64,000 nucleotides of DNA from Lacrimispora sp. BS-2 (GCF_040207125.1 NZ_CP157940.1:2728001-2792000); one strand, 5' to 3'; shown: positions 24,434-31,915, counted from the stretch's first letter. The notes: generated by a model from the sequence alone, not told the origin. Program-made: numbers and translations.

Positions 24434-26895
24434 TAAAAATTCACTCCTTCCGCTGCCGAAGCAAGAATTTCGCTGGTAGCATCACCAAGCCTTCGATTCA
24501 GTTCATCATAATCAGTCATGTTCTTTATGGTGTTGTTGTTATTTACATCTACCTTCAGTTCCGCCAGTGTAAAACGGTTAATGATTTCCTGCTCTGCGGC
24601 ATCCCTCATATATTTCAGTTCCTCATCCACGATATCCATTGAGTCTGCCATGGCTGCCGTATTCATGGCAGTATCTCCGATACCCTGGGCAATGCTGTCA
24701 GTTGTTCCGGACAGGGCGTCTTCCGAAGTCCCTCCTCTAAAGAAGTTTTTTATGTCATCAAGTTTTCCCTTGGCACCTCCTTCTAACCCTCTTCCAAATG
24801 TATCCCACTTCTGGAAGTTTTCACCATATTTCAACCGTTCCGGTGACCAGCCAAGGTCAGCCAATACCTGATCCATATCCAGCTTATCTGCTTTGACTTC
24901 ATAAGTTCCATTTCCATACTTATCAGCTAACTCATCGGCAAGATTAGACAAATCATCCCGCCAGCCTTTCACAGTATCCGCCATATTCGTACCAAATATA
25001 AAGTCCAGGCCCTCTGCTATCTTTTGTATCACTCCGAGAACCGTATCACCTAAATCCGCAAATAAATGAATCACGGAAGCGACCGGATCATTAAACAGAT
25101 TTCCAAAAAAGTTTGCAAAAGCTACCCAGCCATTATAAAAGTACTCAATAATCCCAAATCCAATTTCTAAAAGCCCCATAAGAGCATTAGCTATAAATGC
25201 AACGGCTACCGCAATAACACCGCATATTAGTCCGGTTGCACTGTAAGAGGTTCCGGCGAATTTATTAACAGCAGCCACACCTGCATAAAAAAGCGCTATT
25301 AAAATGATAATAAGCATAATTATCCAGTTAAGGGGACAGGCAGCTAATGCTGCATTTAATCCATCCTGTGCAGCTATCAATGCAATTATCGCTGCAGTCT
25401 CTGCCCAATCACAGATTGTTTTCCACGCCTCACCGGCCGCATTCTTTAATACCGCAATCCATCCTTCCTCCATGGTCGCGTTGTAAACAATCAATGCTGC
25501 AATGATTCCCCACAAAACAGGTTCAATCACAGGCCATATTTCAGTAAAAGCCCTCCCCACAGTTCCTGCTACAAATCCAATGGCACCAAAGATCCCACTG
25601 ATTTCACCGACATTCCCCTTAAGCCCGGTTGTAAAGCTGCTGATGGCTTTGGTCACATTGTCAACTGTATTGCCTATGGGACCAGCTAGCCCCATATTGA
25701 TCGTCTTAGCCAAAGAACTCAGCGCGCTGGCTGCATCGTTGTATTTTACACTATTTAATTCTTCCAGGTGTTCCGTTGACAGCGTTACAGATCCATCCAA
25801 GTTGGACAATGCCATAATTCCTTCACTGCCAAGCTCTCCCCAAGCGCTGCCAAATAGCTTCATTCCTGCTATATTTCTACTGACAGGATCTTCCATGCTG
25901 CTTAAAGCGGCAATGGTCTGCTGAAATGCCTGCTTTGCCGTATCACCGCCGCTTCCGAATGCTTCTGTCATCTTAGCCGCGTCAAGCCCCAAAGCAGAAA
26001 AGCCTTCCTGAGCGTCCTTTCCTCCGCCAACAGTCCTTGATGAAAATTCCTTTACAGCCTCACCTAAAGTGCTGACTGATACTTCTCCGTTCTGTGCCCC
26101 ATTGATAAGCATGTTAAACATATCTGCCCCGCCAAAGCCTAGATTCTTAAACTGGGAGGAATATTCATTGATCGTGTCCAGCAGTTCCCCATTTTTATCA
26201 AGCCCGGCCTGAGTTGCCTGTACAATTAAGTCCAAGGACTGAGCACCAGTTGCTCCAAACTGCTCCTGCAGCACTCCGGCACTATGGATACTGTCTGCCA
26301 GGCCGTAACCAAAGGTATCTTCAAGGAGTAATCCCGCTCTTGTAAGCTGCTCCAGGCTATTTCCCGTTTGACCAGTCATCTGATGAACCGAAGACAAACT
26401 CTTTGCTGCATCTTCCAGACTGCCGCTTATGTTATCCACGTATAGATTTTCAGCACTTTGCTTTGCCATATCCAGATCCTGCCCTTGCATTCCGGTTCTG
26501 GACTGTATGAGATTTCCGGCTGCTTTTATATCATTTGCCTGGTTGAATATTTCCATAGGGCTGGTGTTGATTCCCATCTTACCTAAGCCAGATAATGCCT
26601 TATCCCAGAGTTCCTTCATTTTCTGGACTTTTTCCTTGCCATCATCTATGGTTTTATTTAACTTTTTCTGCTGTTCCCTGGCCTCCACGATTACTTCCGT
26701 AACCTGTTCAAACTGAATTCCCATACTATGAATATCCGTTACTGCAGCCGTCATCCCAGGCAGCCCCATAAAACCACTGGCCGCCATCTGAAATTTTCGA
26801 AAGGACTCGCTTGTAATATTGATTGAATGATTGATTCTCGTTAACACGGAGGAGGCTCCATCCTGAAGCTGTATTGAATTTTGTATTGTTGCCAT
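24433..26895 (-). CDS. Tail tape-measure protein
   Basis: 820 residues, length-setting rod of the tail tube. Start ATG 26895 (MATIQNSIQLQDGASSVLTR) with GGAGGG upstream; the longer frame runs through the hidden ORF at 26954-27121. Coiled-coil-rich N-terminal third, TP901-type core around residues 130-420 (LIQSRTGMQGQDL, GFSALGLDAAKMTEAFGSGG), then hydrophobic segments (ALIVYNATM, IALIAAQDGLNAALAACPLN, LICGVIAVAVAFIANALMG). Using about 0.15 nm per residue, the tail would be near 120 nm (inference). Confidence 0.93.
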   Translation of the reverse strand: MATIQNSIQLQDGASSVLTRINHSINITSESFRKFQMAASGFMGLPGMTAAVTDIHSMGIQFEQVTEVIVEAREQQKKLNKTIDDGKEKVQKMKELWDKALSGLGKMGINTSPMEIFNQANDIKAAGNLIQSRTGMQGQDLDMAKQSAENLYVDNISGSLEDAAKSLSSVHQMTGQTGNSLEQLTRAGLLLEDTFGYGLADSIHSAGVLQEQFGATGAQSLDLIVQATQAGLDKNGELLDTINEYSSQFKNLGFGGADMFNMLINGAQNGEVSVSTLGEAVKEFSSRTVGGGKDAQEGFSALGLDAAKMTEAFGSGGDTAKQAFQQTIAALSSMEDPVSRNIAGMKLFGSAWGELGSEGIMALSNLDGSVTLSTEHLEELNSVKYNDAASALSSLAKTINMGLAGPIGNTVDNVTKAISSFTTGLKGNVGEISGIFGAIGFVAGTVGRAFTEIWPVIEPVLWGIIAALIVYNATMEEGWIAVLKNAAGEAWKTICDWAETAAIIALIAAQDGLNAALAACPLNWIIMLIIILIALFYAGVAAVNKFAGTSYSATGLICGVIAVAVAFIANALMGLLEIGFGIIEYFYNGWVAFANFFGNLFNDPVASVIHLFADLGDTVLGVIQKIAEGLDFIFGTNMADTVKGWRDDLSNLADELADKYGNGTYEVKADKLDMDQVLADLGWSPERLKYGENFQKWDTFGRGLEGGAKGKLDDIKNFFRGGTSEDALSGTTDSIAQGIGDTAMNTAAMADSMDIVDEELKYMRDAAEQEIINRFTLAELKVDVNNNNTIKNMTDYDELNRRLGDATSEILASAAEGVNF

Positions 26896-26953
26896 ACGCT
26901 TTTCCCTCCTTTCCTTTTTGGAAGAACACCCTGAAAGGTGCTCTTCCATTTTT

Positions 26954-27121
26954 CTATCTTTTCCTTGCAGTCTTCGCCTTTTGCGCTTCTTTCTTATCAT
27001 TTTCCAGCTTAAGCTGTACCGCTGCCATAACAAACGCCCGCTCATACCGGTCCAGGCTTAAAAACTCATGAGGCCATTTGTGGAGCTTGTGGAGGCAATA
27101 GTAGGCAATATTGGCCTCCAT
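26954..27121 (-). CDS. Hidden downstream ORF of tail chaperone (T-like, 55 aa)
   Basis: 55 codons from ATG 27121 to TAG 26954: begins MEANIAYYCLHKLHKWPHEF, then LDRYERAFVMAAVQLKLEND and a Lys/Arg-rich tail. Its own SD (AAGGAGGTGAT) precedes the ATG. The same frame is also reached by a -1 shift from the upstream chaperone gene at an A AAA AAC site with no stop in between, giving a 203-residue fusion. This is the arrangement of lambda gpG/gpGT and P2 E/E'. The small ORF may therefore be expressed as an extension, independently, or both. Confidence 0.8.
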   Translation of the reverse strand: MEANIAYYCLHKLHKWPHEFLSLDRYERAFVMAAVQLKLENDKKEAQKAKTARKR

Positions 27122-27135
27122 ATCACCTCCTTCTA

Positions 27136-27564
27136 TTAGTTTTTTGCTTCTTCAACCTGCTCTTCCAGAGTGATATCAAACCCGTTTACCTGCTGAATAC
27201 GTTCCAGATAACCCGCGTATTCACCGGCAGTCAGCATGGCCTTTAAAAGCCCGTCTGCTCCCATGACATGATAAGAATCCTGCAACTCCTTATCATTTAA
27301 GTTGGGATAAACCGTACACTCTGCTGCCAACTTTCCAAGATAAAGGTTATAATCCGTCTCCTGGGTATACTGACCCTTTTTTCCGGTTACCTGTACCCGT
27401 TTGGTGCTCTCTTTTCTCAGAGCTTCATCTTCCTTAGAAGTAATGGCTTTAATCTCCCACTCAACCGGCTTTTTATCCGAACCTAAAAAACGTTTGGAAG
27501 CAACAAACTTTTCATGCTCAGCCTTAACTGCGTTCTGGCTTAAAAAACAACTTAAATCTCCCAT
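27136..27564 (-). CDS. Tail assembly chaperone (XkdN-like)
   Basis: 142 residues, start ATG 27564 (AAGGAGATAAAAGGAA upstream): MGDLSCFLSQNAVKAEHEKF, then FLGSDKKPVEWEIKAITSKE, LYLGKLAAECTVYPNLNDKE and MLTAGEYAGYLERIQQVNGF. XkdN-type proteins coat the tape measure during tube assembly and lie between tube and tape-measure genes. The last sense codons are GCA AAA AAC followed by TAA, forming a slippery heptamer directly before the stop. Confidence 0.9.
   Translation of the reverse strand: MGDLSCFLSQNAVKAEHEKFVASKRFLGSDKKPVEWEIKAITSKEDEALRKESTKRVQVTGKKGQYTQETDYNLYLGKLAAECTVYPNLNDKELQDSYHVMGADGLLKAMLTAGEYAGYLERIQQVNGFDITLEEQVEEAKN
27139..27145 (-). promoter_or_regulatory. Predicted -1 ribosomal frameshift site (A AAA AAC)
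   Basis: Canonical X XXY YYZ heptamer in the correct frame at the end of the chaperone gene, followed at once by the TAA stop. After slipping, the ribosome reads CTA ATA GAA GGA GGT GAT ATG into the 26954-27121 ORF. Downstream RNA could pair GGAGGC with GCCTCC (around the ATG) as a stimulatory hairpin, or GGAGG of the SD with the same CCTCC. Confidence 0.75.
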
Positions 27565-27586
27565 TTCCTTTTATCTCCTTATTCTT

Positions 27587-28060
27587 TTACTGCATTCCCG
27601 CAAGGTTGCTGAATCTTTCCGGCATTTCCCAGCTTTCAAATGTAAATTCAAATTCATCTTCCAGATATTCCCCTGTTGCGTCAAATTTGGCGATAATTCC
27701 TCCATTTAAGTTGCAATCTTTTAAAATTACAGTCTGGCGGCCTACCCTGGAAGCAGGATCCTCATTGGTTACCTGGATATCAAAATAAATATCCTTTCCA
27801 GTCTGCTGGAACTTGTATAAGATATCCCGGAAAATGCTTGTATTGTAATGGAAAGTAGCTGATCCGCTTCCCTTCATTCCCACAGTCTTATTTCCCTTCA
27901 TGGCACGTCCCAGAATCGGGATCTCTGATTTTACCTTTTCAATCTTTGCCTCCAGGTTCAGTGCCTGCATAAAATTGTACCGCTCATTTTCAATTGTGAT
28001 AAAACACTCTGCTTTTGTGGCGCTGATCGCGTCCCATGCATCCATTGTAATATTACTCAT
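27587..28060 (-). CDS. Tail tube protein (XkdM-like)
   Basis: 157 residues, inner tube of the contractile tail. Begins MSNITMDAWDAISATKAECF; ILGRAMKGNKTVGMKGSGSA and FDIQVTNEDPASRVGRQTVI are family hallmarks. The gene sits between sheath and chaperone, the expected place. AGAAAGGGGT region upstream supplies the SD for ATG 28060. Confidence 0.92.
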   Translation of the reverse strand: MSNITMDAWDAISATKAECFITIENERYNFMQALNLEAKIEKVKSEIPILGRAMKGNKTVGMKGSGSATFHYNTSIFRDILYKFQQTGKDIYFDIQVTNEDPASRVGRQTVILKDCNLNGGIIAKFDATGEYLEDEFEFTFESWEMPERFSNLAGMQ

Positions 28061-28077
28061 ATTTTCTTACCCCTTTC

Positions 28078-29376
28078 TTATGATACAACTACTGTCATGT
28101 ATAAAATGCTCATGGAATTAATCGGTTTCACTGGAAAATTCACCACGACAGACCGCTTGCCCTGTCCTTTTTCCACGGTGACTTCTTCTGAATTTACAGC
28201 TTCAATGGCTCTTAACACAGCCAGCTGTTTTCCATATGTAACTATGTCATTCCAAAGGCTTACACGTCCCCCATCATCGTTAGAGATTTTGCCCAGATAA
28301 CGTGTATGGAAAAGAGATGCAATATCATTTCCAATCTGATCCAGCACACGGACCGTCTGGTTATTGGAGAAATCTTCTCCCTTTTCCTCTCTATAAGTAA
28401 CCAATGTGTTACTGTCAGTCAGAACCCGGATTTCACTTCCTACCTTGTGAAGCATCAGCTTGCCCGCCTTAATGGCATCCGCAAGCTGAGCCTGGGTATA
28501 AGAAGTCTTAACTGTACACTCGCCGTCGTAAACCTTATTTTCAATGGTCTTGTTGACCGTACAAGCCGCTTCTGCACCGGCAGTCCAATATACAAGCCCT
28601 GTAGCTGATTCCTCTGCCTCATTCTCCACGGAAATAACTCCCTCGTAATCAGCCTTGGAATACTGGTGTAATACTGTCTGGAACTTGACACCAGCCTCAT
28701 CTCTCATGCGTTTTGTAAATGCGGTAAACAAAGCCTTCACCTTATCGTCTGCAGAAGGACAGCAAAGAATCTGGAAGGAGGAATTCTCCATTTTTTCCAG
28801 GAACTCTGCATAGTCCTCTCCTGTCACATCAGCACCATTGGTACCTCCTGTAAATGGAAGCCCTGCCGTCTCTGCAAGCGCAGCCTCCTTTTTAAATATC
28901 ACATAGCTGTTGTCCTTCAGTTCTCCTGCCTCTGTGATAGTCTGGCAATCAACTTCTCTTCCGTCAAACAGTGTTTTTACATCAAATTTGGAAGGATCAT
29001 CCACGTTTTTAGAAATAATGGTCATCAGACTGTTTCCCCGAATGCCGGAGTACCTTGCAGTACCGTAATCATTAGCCCCATGTACCCCTGTATTCAGGCG
29101 GTAAAAAATACCTTTCGTCATATTTCTGAAAAGCTCTCTTACCGGAAGCATGGCTGCATCATCCATTGCATAGCCAAAAATTTCTTTACACCTTTTTGGC
29201 AAATCCTCTGCGGTGACCTCGAACACTTCCTTCTCCGGCCCCCATTCAAGAACCATGGGGATTGCCGCAACTCCCCTGCTTCCCATGGCAGCACCAGTTG
29301 AAGCGGTACTGACAAAATTGATATATGCACCAGGAAATACCTTATTTTGAATTGTAAAATTTCCTCCACCTAACAT
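28078..29376 (-). CDS. Contractile tail sheath protein (XkdK-like)
   Basis: 432 residues: an N-terminal VFPGAYINFVSTASTGAAMG segment, variable outer domain at ~100-230, and a conserved C-terminal part (VRVLDQIGNDIASLFHTRYL, IVTYGKQLAVLRAIEAVNSE). The sheath contracts to drive the tube through the target envelope. SD GGAAGGGTGAA before ATG 29376; overlaps the 29370 gene by 7 bp. Confidence 0.95.
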   Translation of the reverse strand: MLGGGNFTIQNKVFPGAYINFVSTASTGAAMGSRGVAAIPMVLEWGPEKEVFEVTAEDLPKRCKEIFGYAMDDAAMLPVRELFRNMTKGIFYRLNTGVHGANDYGTARYSGIRGNSLMTIISKNVDDPSKFDVKTLFDGREVDCQTITEAGELKDNSYVIFKKEAALAETAGLPFTGGTNGADVTGEDYAEFLEKMENSSFQILCCPSADDKVKALFTAFTKRMRDEAGVKFQTVLHQYSKADYEGVISVENEAEESATGLVYWTAGAEAACTVNKTIENKVYDGECTVKTSYTQAQLADAIKAGKLMLHKVGSEIRVLTDSNTLVTYREEKGEDFSNNQTVRVLDQIGNDIASLFHTRYLGKISNDDGGRVSLWNDIVTYGKQLAVLRAIEAVNSEEVTVEKGQGKRSVVVNFPVKPINSMSILYMTVVVS

Positions 29377-29567
29377 ACTTTCACCCTTCCTTTCATAAAT
29401 TGATTCATAATTTCTTCTGCTTCTGTTACTGAGTATACTTTTTCATCGTCAAGCAAAGCGCTTAGTAAGTCCCTTTGATTGCAGTACCTTTCTGAAAGGA
29501 TCAGCTGATCCTTTGTGTAGCGTACAACGGAAGTCCCGCCCGTTTCTTTCATGCTTTTTTTTGCCAC
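29370..29567 (-). CDS. Small tail-locus protein (65 aa)
   Basis: 65 residues from a GTG start (29567) with AGAGGTG upstream: MAKKSMKETGGTSVVRYTKD then QLILSERYCNQRDLLSALLD. Helical and charged, Cys-terminated. Equivalent short ORFs precede the sheath gene in clostridial phage tails. The translational overlap with the sheath start supports expression. No function assigned. Confidence 0.75.
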   Translation of the reverse strand: MAKKSMKETGGTSVVRYTKDQLILSERYCNQRDLLSALLDDEKVYSVTEAEEIMNQFMKGRVKVC

Positions 29568-29580
29568 AATAACACCTCTT

Positions 29581-29994
29581 TCACTTTATTTTTATGTCTT
29601 CCATAGACTCCTGCGGCTCTTCAGTTTTTAAAATATGAACCTGGTAATCTACCAGGAAGTTTAAAGCAGCCTCCTCATATTTTCCTTTTCTGCTGCTGCC
29701 TCTTATTAAGCAGCCATCTTCCAGAGTAATGTATTCCAGCTTGTCCATAAGAACATCCAGAACAAGATTCCTGTCCTTTAGCCGCTGTTCTGAATTCTGA
29801 CCGTAATATTTCACGTACACGCTCACACTGCGGAAATAACGCTGACCGTTTACAGGTTTTTCTGATGCTTCTAAGAACCCGACCTCAAAATAAGGTTCAG
29901 CAATTCCCTCCTCCAAGGGAAGCGTACCGATTCTGGCCTCCGGAAAAAGCTCTTTTAGCCTTTTTAAGACCCCCTCCATGATTTCGTTATACAT
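29581..29994 (-). CDS. Tail terminator/completion-like protein (137 aa)
   Basis: 137 residues: MYNEIMEGVLKRLKELFPEA, PYFEVGFLEASEKPVNGQRY, FRSVSVYVKYYG and ALNFLVDYQVHI. This resembles the phage tail-terminator family that caps the tube at its proximal end (DUF6838-type), by position and pattern. In a particle without a head this protein would close the tail. SD AAGGAGG before ATG 29994. Confidence 0.72.
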   Translation of the reverse strand: MYNEIMEGVLKRLKELFPEARIGTLPLEEGIAEPYFEVGFLEASEKPVNGQRYFRSVSVYVKYYGQNSEQRLKDRNLVLDVLMDKLEYITLEDGCLIRGSSRKGKYEEAALNFLVDYQVHILKTEEPQESMEDIKIK

Positions 29995-30006
29995 TTAATC
30001 CTCCTT

Positions 30007-30108
30007 TCATATGGCTCCTGCCCTTTCTTTCAGCGCCAGCTGTTTCTCACATCGGGCATATTGCTTCTGTGTAGGGCTTCTCACCTTCCCCAAATCCCTC
30101 ATTTTCAT
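30007..30108 (-). CDS. Putative small basic protein at the head of the tail operon (33 aa)
   Basis: 33 codons from ATG 30108 with GGAG six bases upstream: starts MKMRDLGKVRSPTQKQYARC. Lys/Arg-rich, no membrane segment. It lies between the Cro-like regulator and the tail terminator gene. Coding status rests only on the SD and placement. Confidence 0.45.
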   Translation of the reverse strand: MKMRDLGKVRSPTQKQYARCEKQLALKERAGAI

Positions 30109-30136
30109 AAAGCACTCCTTTCTCCACCCCCCACTT

Positions 30137-30155
30137 TGTAGTCATTTAGTCTACA
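30137..30155. promoter_or_regulatory. Operator-like site O1
   Basis: TGTAG-N9-CTACA, overlapping the stop codon of the Cro-like gene and preceding the structural tail genes. Same pattern as O2 at 30381-30399, suggesting repressor control over entry into the tail genes. Confidence 0.6.
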
Positions 30156-30364
30156 TTGTCAGCAAAAAAAATTTCGTCCTTCTTCTTCAGTGATGTAATC
30201 TTAAGCAACCGGCACAGCTCCTTGATCTCCCCTGCCTTAAACTGGTTTTCATTGTTTATCTTCCGCCAAAAACCATAGCTGGACAGACCCAGTTCTGCTG
30301 CGAGCCACCTCTTTTTCAGCCCGGACTTTTTGATTACATCATTTAGCCGAACCGTATCCGTCAT
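30146..30364 (-). CDS. Cro-like helix-turn-helix regulator (72 aa)
   Basis: 72 residues with a phage-type HTH (LNDVIKKSGLKKRWLAAELG, then LSSYGFWRKINNENQFKAGE). It is divergent from the XRE repressor with 137 bp between them, the standard lytic/lysogenic switch layout. Likely the early regulator or activator of the tail operon. Promoter and operators O2/O3 sit directly upstream. Confidence 0.85.
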   Translation of the reverse strand: MTDTVRLNDVIKKSGLKKRWLAAELGLSSYGFWRKINNENQFKAGEIKELCRLLKITSLKKKDEIFFADNVD

Positions 30365-30380
30365 ACTTCGCCCCCTTTTT

Positions 30381-30399
30381 TGTAGTCATATTGTCTACA
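30381..30399. promoter_or_regulatory. Operator-like site O2
   Basis: TGTAG-N9-CTACA, at the predicted start point of the leftward (Cro/tail) promoter. Confidence 0.7.
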
Positions 30400-30405
30400 T
30401 TGGTT

Positions 30406-30434
30406 ATCATACTCCAATGTATCATATTTGTCAA
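30406..30434 (-). promoter_or_regulatory. Leftward promoter of Cro-like gene / tail operon
   Basis: Minus strand TTGACA (30429-30434), 17 bp, TATGAT (30406-30411). Flanked by O2 downstream and overlapped by O3. Confidence 0.75.
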
Positions 30435-30436
30435 CA
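30418..30436. promoter_or_regulatory. Operator-like site O3 (degenerate)
   Basis: TGTAT-N9-CAACA, same 19-bp spacing as O1/O2 with two arm mismatches, over the -35 of the leftward promoter. Confidence 0.5.
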
Positions 30437-30450
30437 GCATTTTGAATTTT

Positions 30451-30469
30451 TGTTGAACATTCTTCTACA
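30451..30469. promoter_or_regulatory. Operator-like site O4 (degenerate)
   Basis: TGTTG-N9-CTACA, one arm mismatch, over the -35 and spacer of the repressor promoter; suited to autorepression. Confidence 0.5.
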
Positions 30470-30481
30470 CCGTGATATAAT
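30453..30481 (+). promoter_or_regulatory. Rightward promoter of repressor-ImmA genes
   Basis: TTGAAC (30453-30458), 17 bp, TATAAT (30476-30481), 20 bp before the repressor ATG. Confidence 0.75.
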
Positions 30482-30501
30482 GATCCTATGGAGGTGATCC
30501 T

Positions 30502-30984
30502 ATGGAAATTGGGCAGATCATTAAAAGGAGACGGGAGGCGCTTGGAATCTCCCAGGAAGAACTGGCGCAGAAGGCAGGTTATAAATCCCGTTCTTCCATT
30601 AATAAAATCGAGGTAGACGGAAGAGGGCTTCCCCAGTCAAAGATCATAGCAATCGCCAATGCTCTAAAAACAACGCCAGCCTATCTCATGGGCTGGGAAA
30701 GCGATACAGATTCTGCCTTTGACTATGTAAGCGGCTGTTTCGGGAAATTTGCCGGAGAAATGCTTGAGAATTTTCATCGTTTAAATGAGAAAGGGCAGAA
30801 GGAAGCTTTAAAACGTGTCAGGGAAATGGTTCATATCCCTGAATACGCAAAAGATCACAACCCGGTTAAGATTTTAAATACTGAAAGAAAAGCTTACCTG
30901 GACCCGGTGGCAGCCCATGAGCGGACCGACATTCAGGTGACAGAAGAAATGAAACAGCATGATGATGCCTTTTTTGATGAATAA
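30502..30984 (+). CDS. XRE/CI-type repressor (ImmR-like) of the tail locus
   Basis: 160 residues: N-terminal HTH_3 domain (IGQIIKRRREALGISQEELA, GYKSRSSINKIEVDGRGLPQ) to ~residue 65, then a dimerisation/variable part without the LexA Ser/Lys protease signature. Repressors of this build (ImmR of ICEBs1, PBSX Xre partners) are removed by the neighbouring ImmA protease rather than by self-cleavage. GGAGGTGATCCT before ATG 30502. It should hold both divergent promoters through O2-O4 until DNA damage or a similar cue. Confidence 0.9.
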   Translation: MEIGQIIKRRREALGISQEELAQKAGYKSRSSINKIEVDGRGLPQSKIIAIANALKTTPAYLMGWESDTDSAFDYVSGCFGKFAGEMLENFHRLNEKGQKEALKRVREMVHIPEYAKDHNPVKILNTERKAYLDPVAAHERTDIQVTEEMKQHDDAFFDE

Positions 30985-31008
30985 AAAGAACTCATTGAGG
31001 TGATTTAT

Positions 31009-31464
31009 TTGAACTATGAATCTTTATTAGAAGAAGCGGATTCCCATGGGATCATTATAAAAGAACGGCCGCTGATCGCCAATGACGGGAGGATAAGGGG
31101 CACTCAGATACTGATCCGCCAGGATATGACAGACTGCCAGAAAGCATGTGTTCTGGCGGAAGAGCTGGGGCACTACCATACCACCACCGGCAACATTCTA
31201 GATCAGTCCCAGGTATCCAACCAGAAGCAGGAACGCACCGCCCGGCTATGGGCCTACAATAAAATGATAACCTTAGAAAGGCTGGTGGCGGCAAAGGAAG
31301 CCGGCTGCCGGAACGGGTACGAGATCGCAGAGCATTTAAACGTAACCGAAGAATTTTTACTGGAGGCCTTAAACTGCTATCAGGCCAAGTATGGAAAAGG
31401 CCTGCAAAAAGATAATTACCTGATCCTTTTTGAACCTTTTAACATTTATAAGCTGGTGGATTAA
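31009..31464 (+). CDS. ImmA/IrrE-family metallopeptidase
   Basis: 151 residues starting at TTG 31009 (GAGGTG six bases upstream; the in-frame GTG at 31000 is part of that SD). Core motif CVLAEELGHYHTTTG: the first His of the usual HExxH is replaced by Glu (EELGH), a form seen in many phage ImmA proteins, with a further His two residues on. It is expected to cleave the adjacent repressor and so induce the tail operon. Directly downstream of the repressor gene (15 bp to the GTG). Confidence 0.88.
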   Translation: MNYESLLEEADSHGIIIKERPLIANDGRIRGTQILIRQDMTDCQKACVLAEELGHYHTTTGNILDQSQVSNQKQERTARLWAYNKMITLERLVAAKEAGCRNGYEIAEHLNVTEEFLLEALNCYQAKYGKGLQKDNYLILFEPFNIYKLVD

Positions 31465-31521
31465 ACTTTTTTTGTCCTGTCTTTTATTCTGCCACATATA
31501 CTATCCAGAGGTGATGTATTT

Positions 31522-31704
31522 ATGCAACCCTGTGAACTGGTGATGTTCGTATCTTCTCTGGCCTGCTGCATTGCTGAGGACCGGTCCTCCGATGAGCTCG
31601 CTCTGCTTGGGGCTATTTTCTCCCAGCTTGGAGATTCTCTGGCAACCATTGCGGCGCAGCAGGACTTGTGTTGCGATTTAAATGAAAAAAAAGATACCAG
31701 CTAA
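31522..31704 (+). CDS. Small DUF6774-like protein (60 aa)
   Basis: 60 residues: MQPCELVMFVSSLACCIAED, then ALLGAIFSQLGDSLATIAAQ, with five Cys in total. The pattern matches short Lachnospiraceae proteins of the DUF6774 type. GAGGTGATGTATTT precedes ATG 31522. It is the last gene of the rightward repressor unit or has its own transcript; role unknown. Confidence 0.75.
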   Translation: MQPCELVMFVSSLACCIAEDRSSDELALLGAIFSQLGDSLATIAAQQDLCCDLNEKKDTS

Positions 31705-31810
31705 TATAATACGATAAAGGGTATATTGTAAAATCCGATCCGCAAAGAAAGGAGTGTTGTAAAACAGATGGGCAATCATCTATGGGAGCAACGCTTCTTT
31801 TTCATGTTTC

Positions 31811-31840
31811 AAACAGAAAAGCAGGTTCCGAAGAACCTGC
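31811..31840 (-). terminator. Terminator of the AI-2E/PerM-family gene
   Basis: Minus strand GCAGGTTC-TTCG-GAACCTGC (31821-31840), an 8-bp stem with a TTCG tetraloop followed by TTTTCTGTTT (31820-31811). A second perfect 10-bp hairpin (31880-31909) lies between it and the stop codon. Confidence 0.8.
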
Positions 31841-31879
31841 CAGCCATAGTATTGCTCACAAAGCATCTGTTCCGGCCAT

Positions 31880-31909
31880 AAGATCACGCAGACCTGCAGG
31901 CGTGATCTT
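31880..31909. repeat. 10-bp hairpin just past the AI-2E/PerM gene
   Basis: AAGATCACGC (31880-31889) and GCGTGATCTT (31900-31909) with a 10-nt loop, 6 bp after the stop; no T-tract on the minus strand. Probably a 3' stabilising structure ahead of the terminator at 31811-31840. Confidence 0.5.
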
Positions 31910-31915
31910 TAGCCT

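Noticed and set aside
31055..31294. 79-codon minus-strand ORF inside immA
   Set aside because: Antisense to a gene with clear ImmA motifs; no SD.
15829..31704. Complete prophage
   Set aside because: No integrase, terminase, portal, capsid or replication genes, and no flanking attachment repeat seen.
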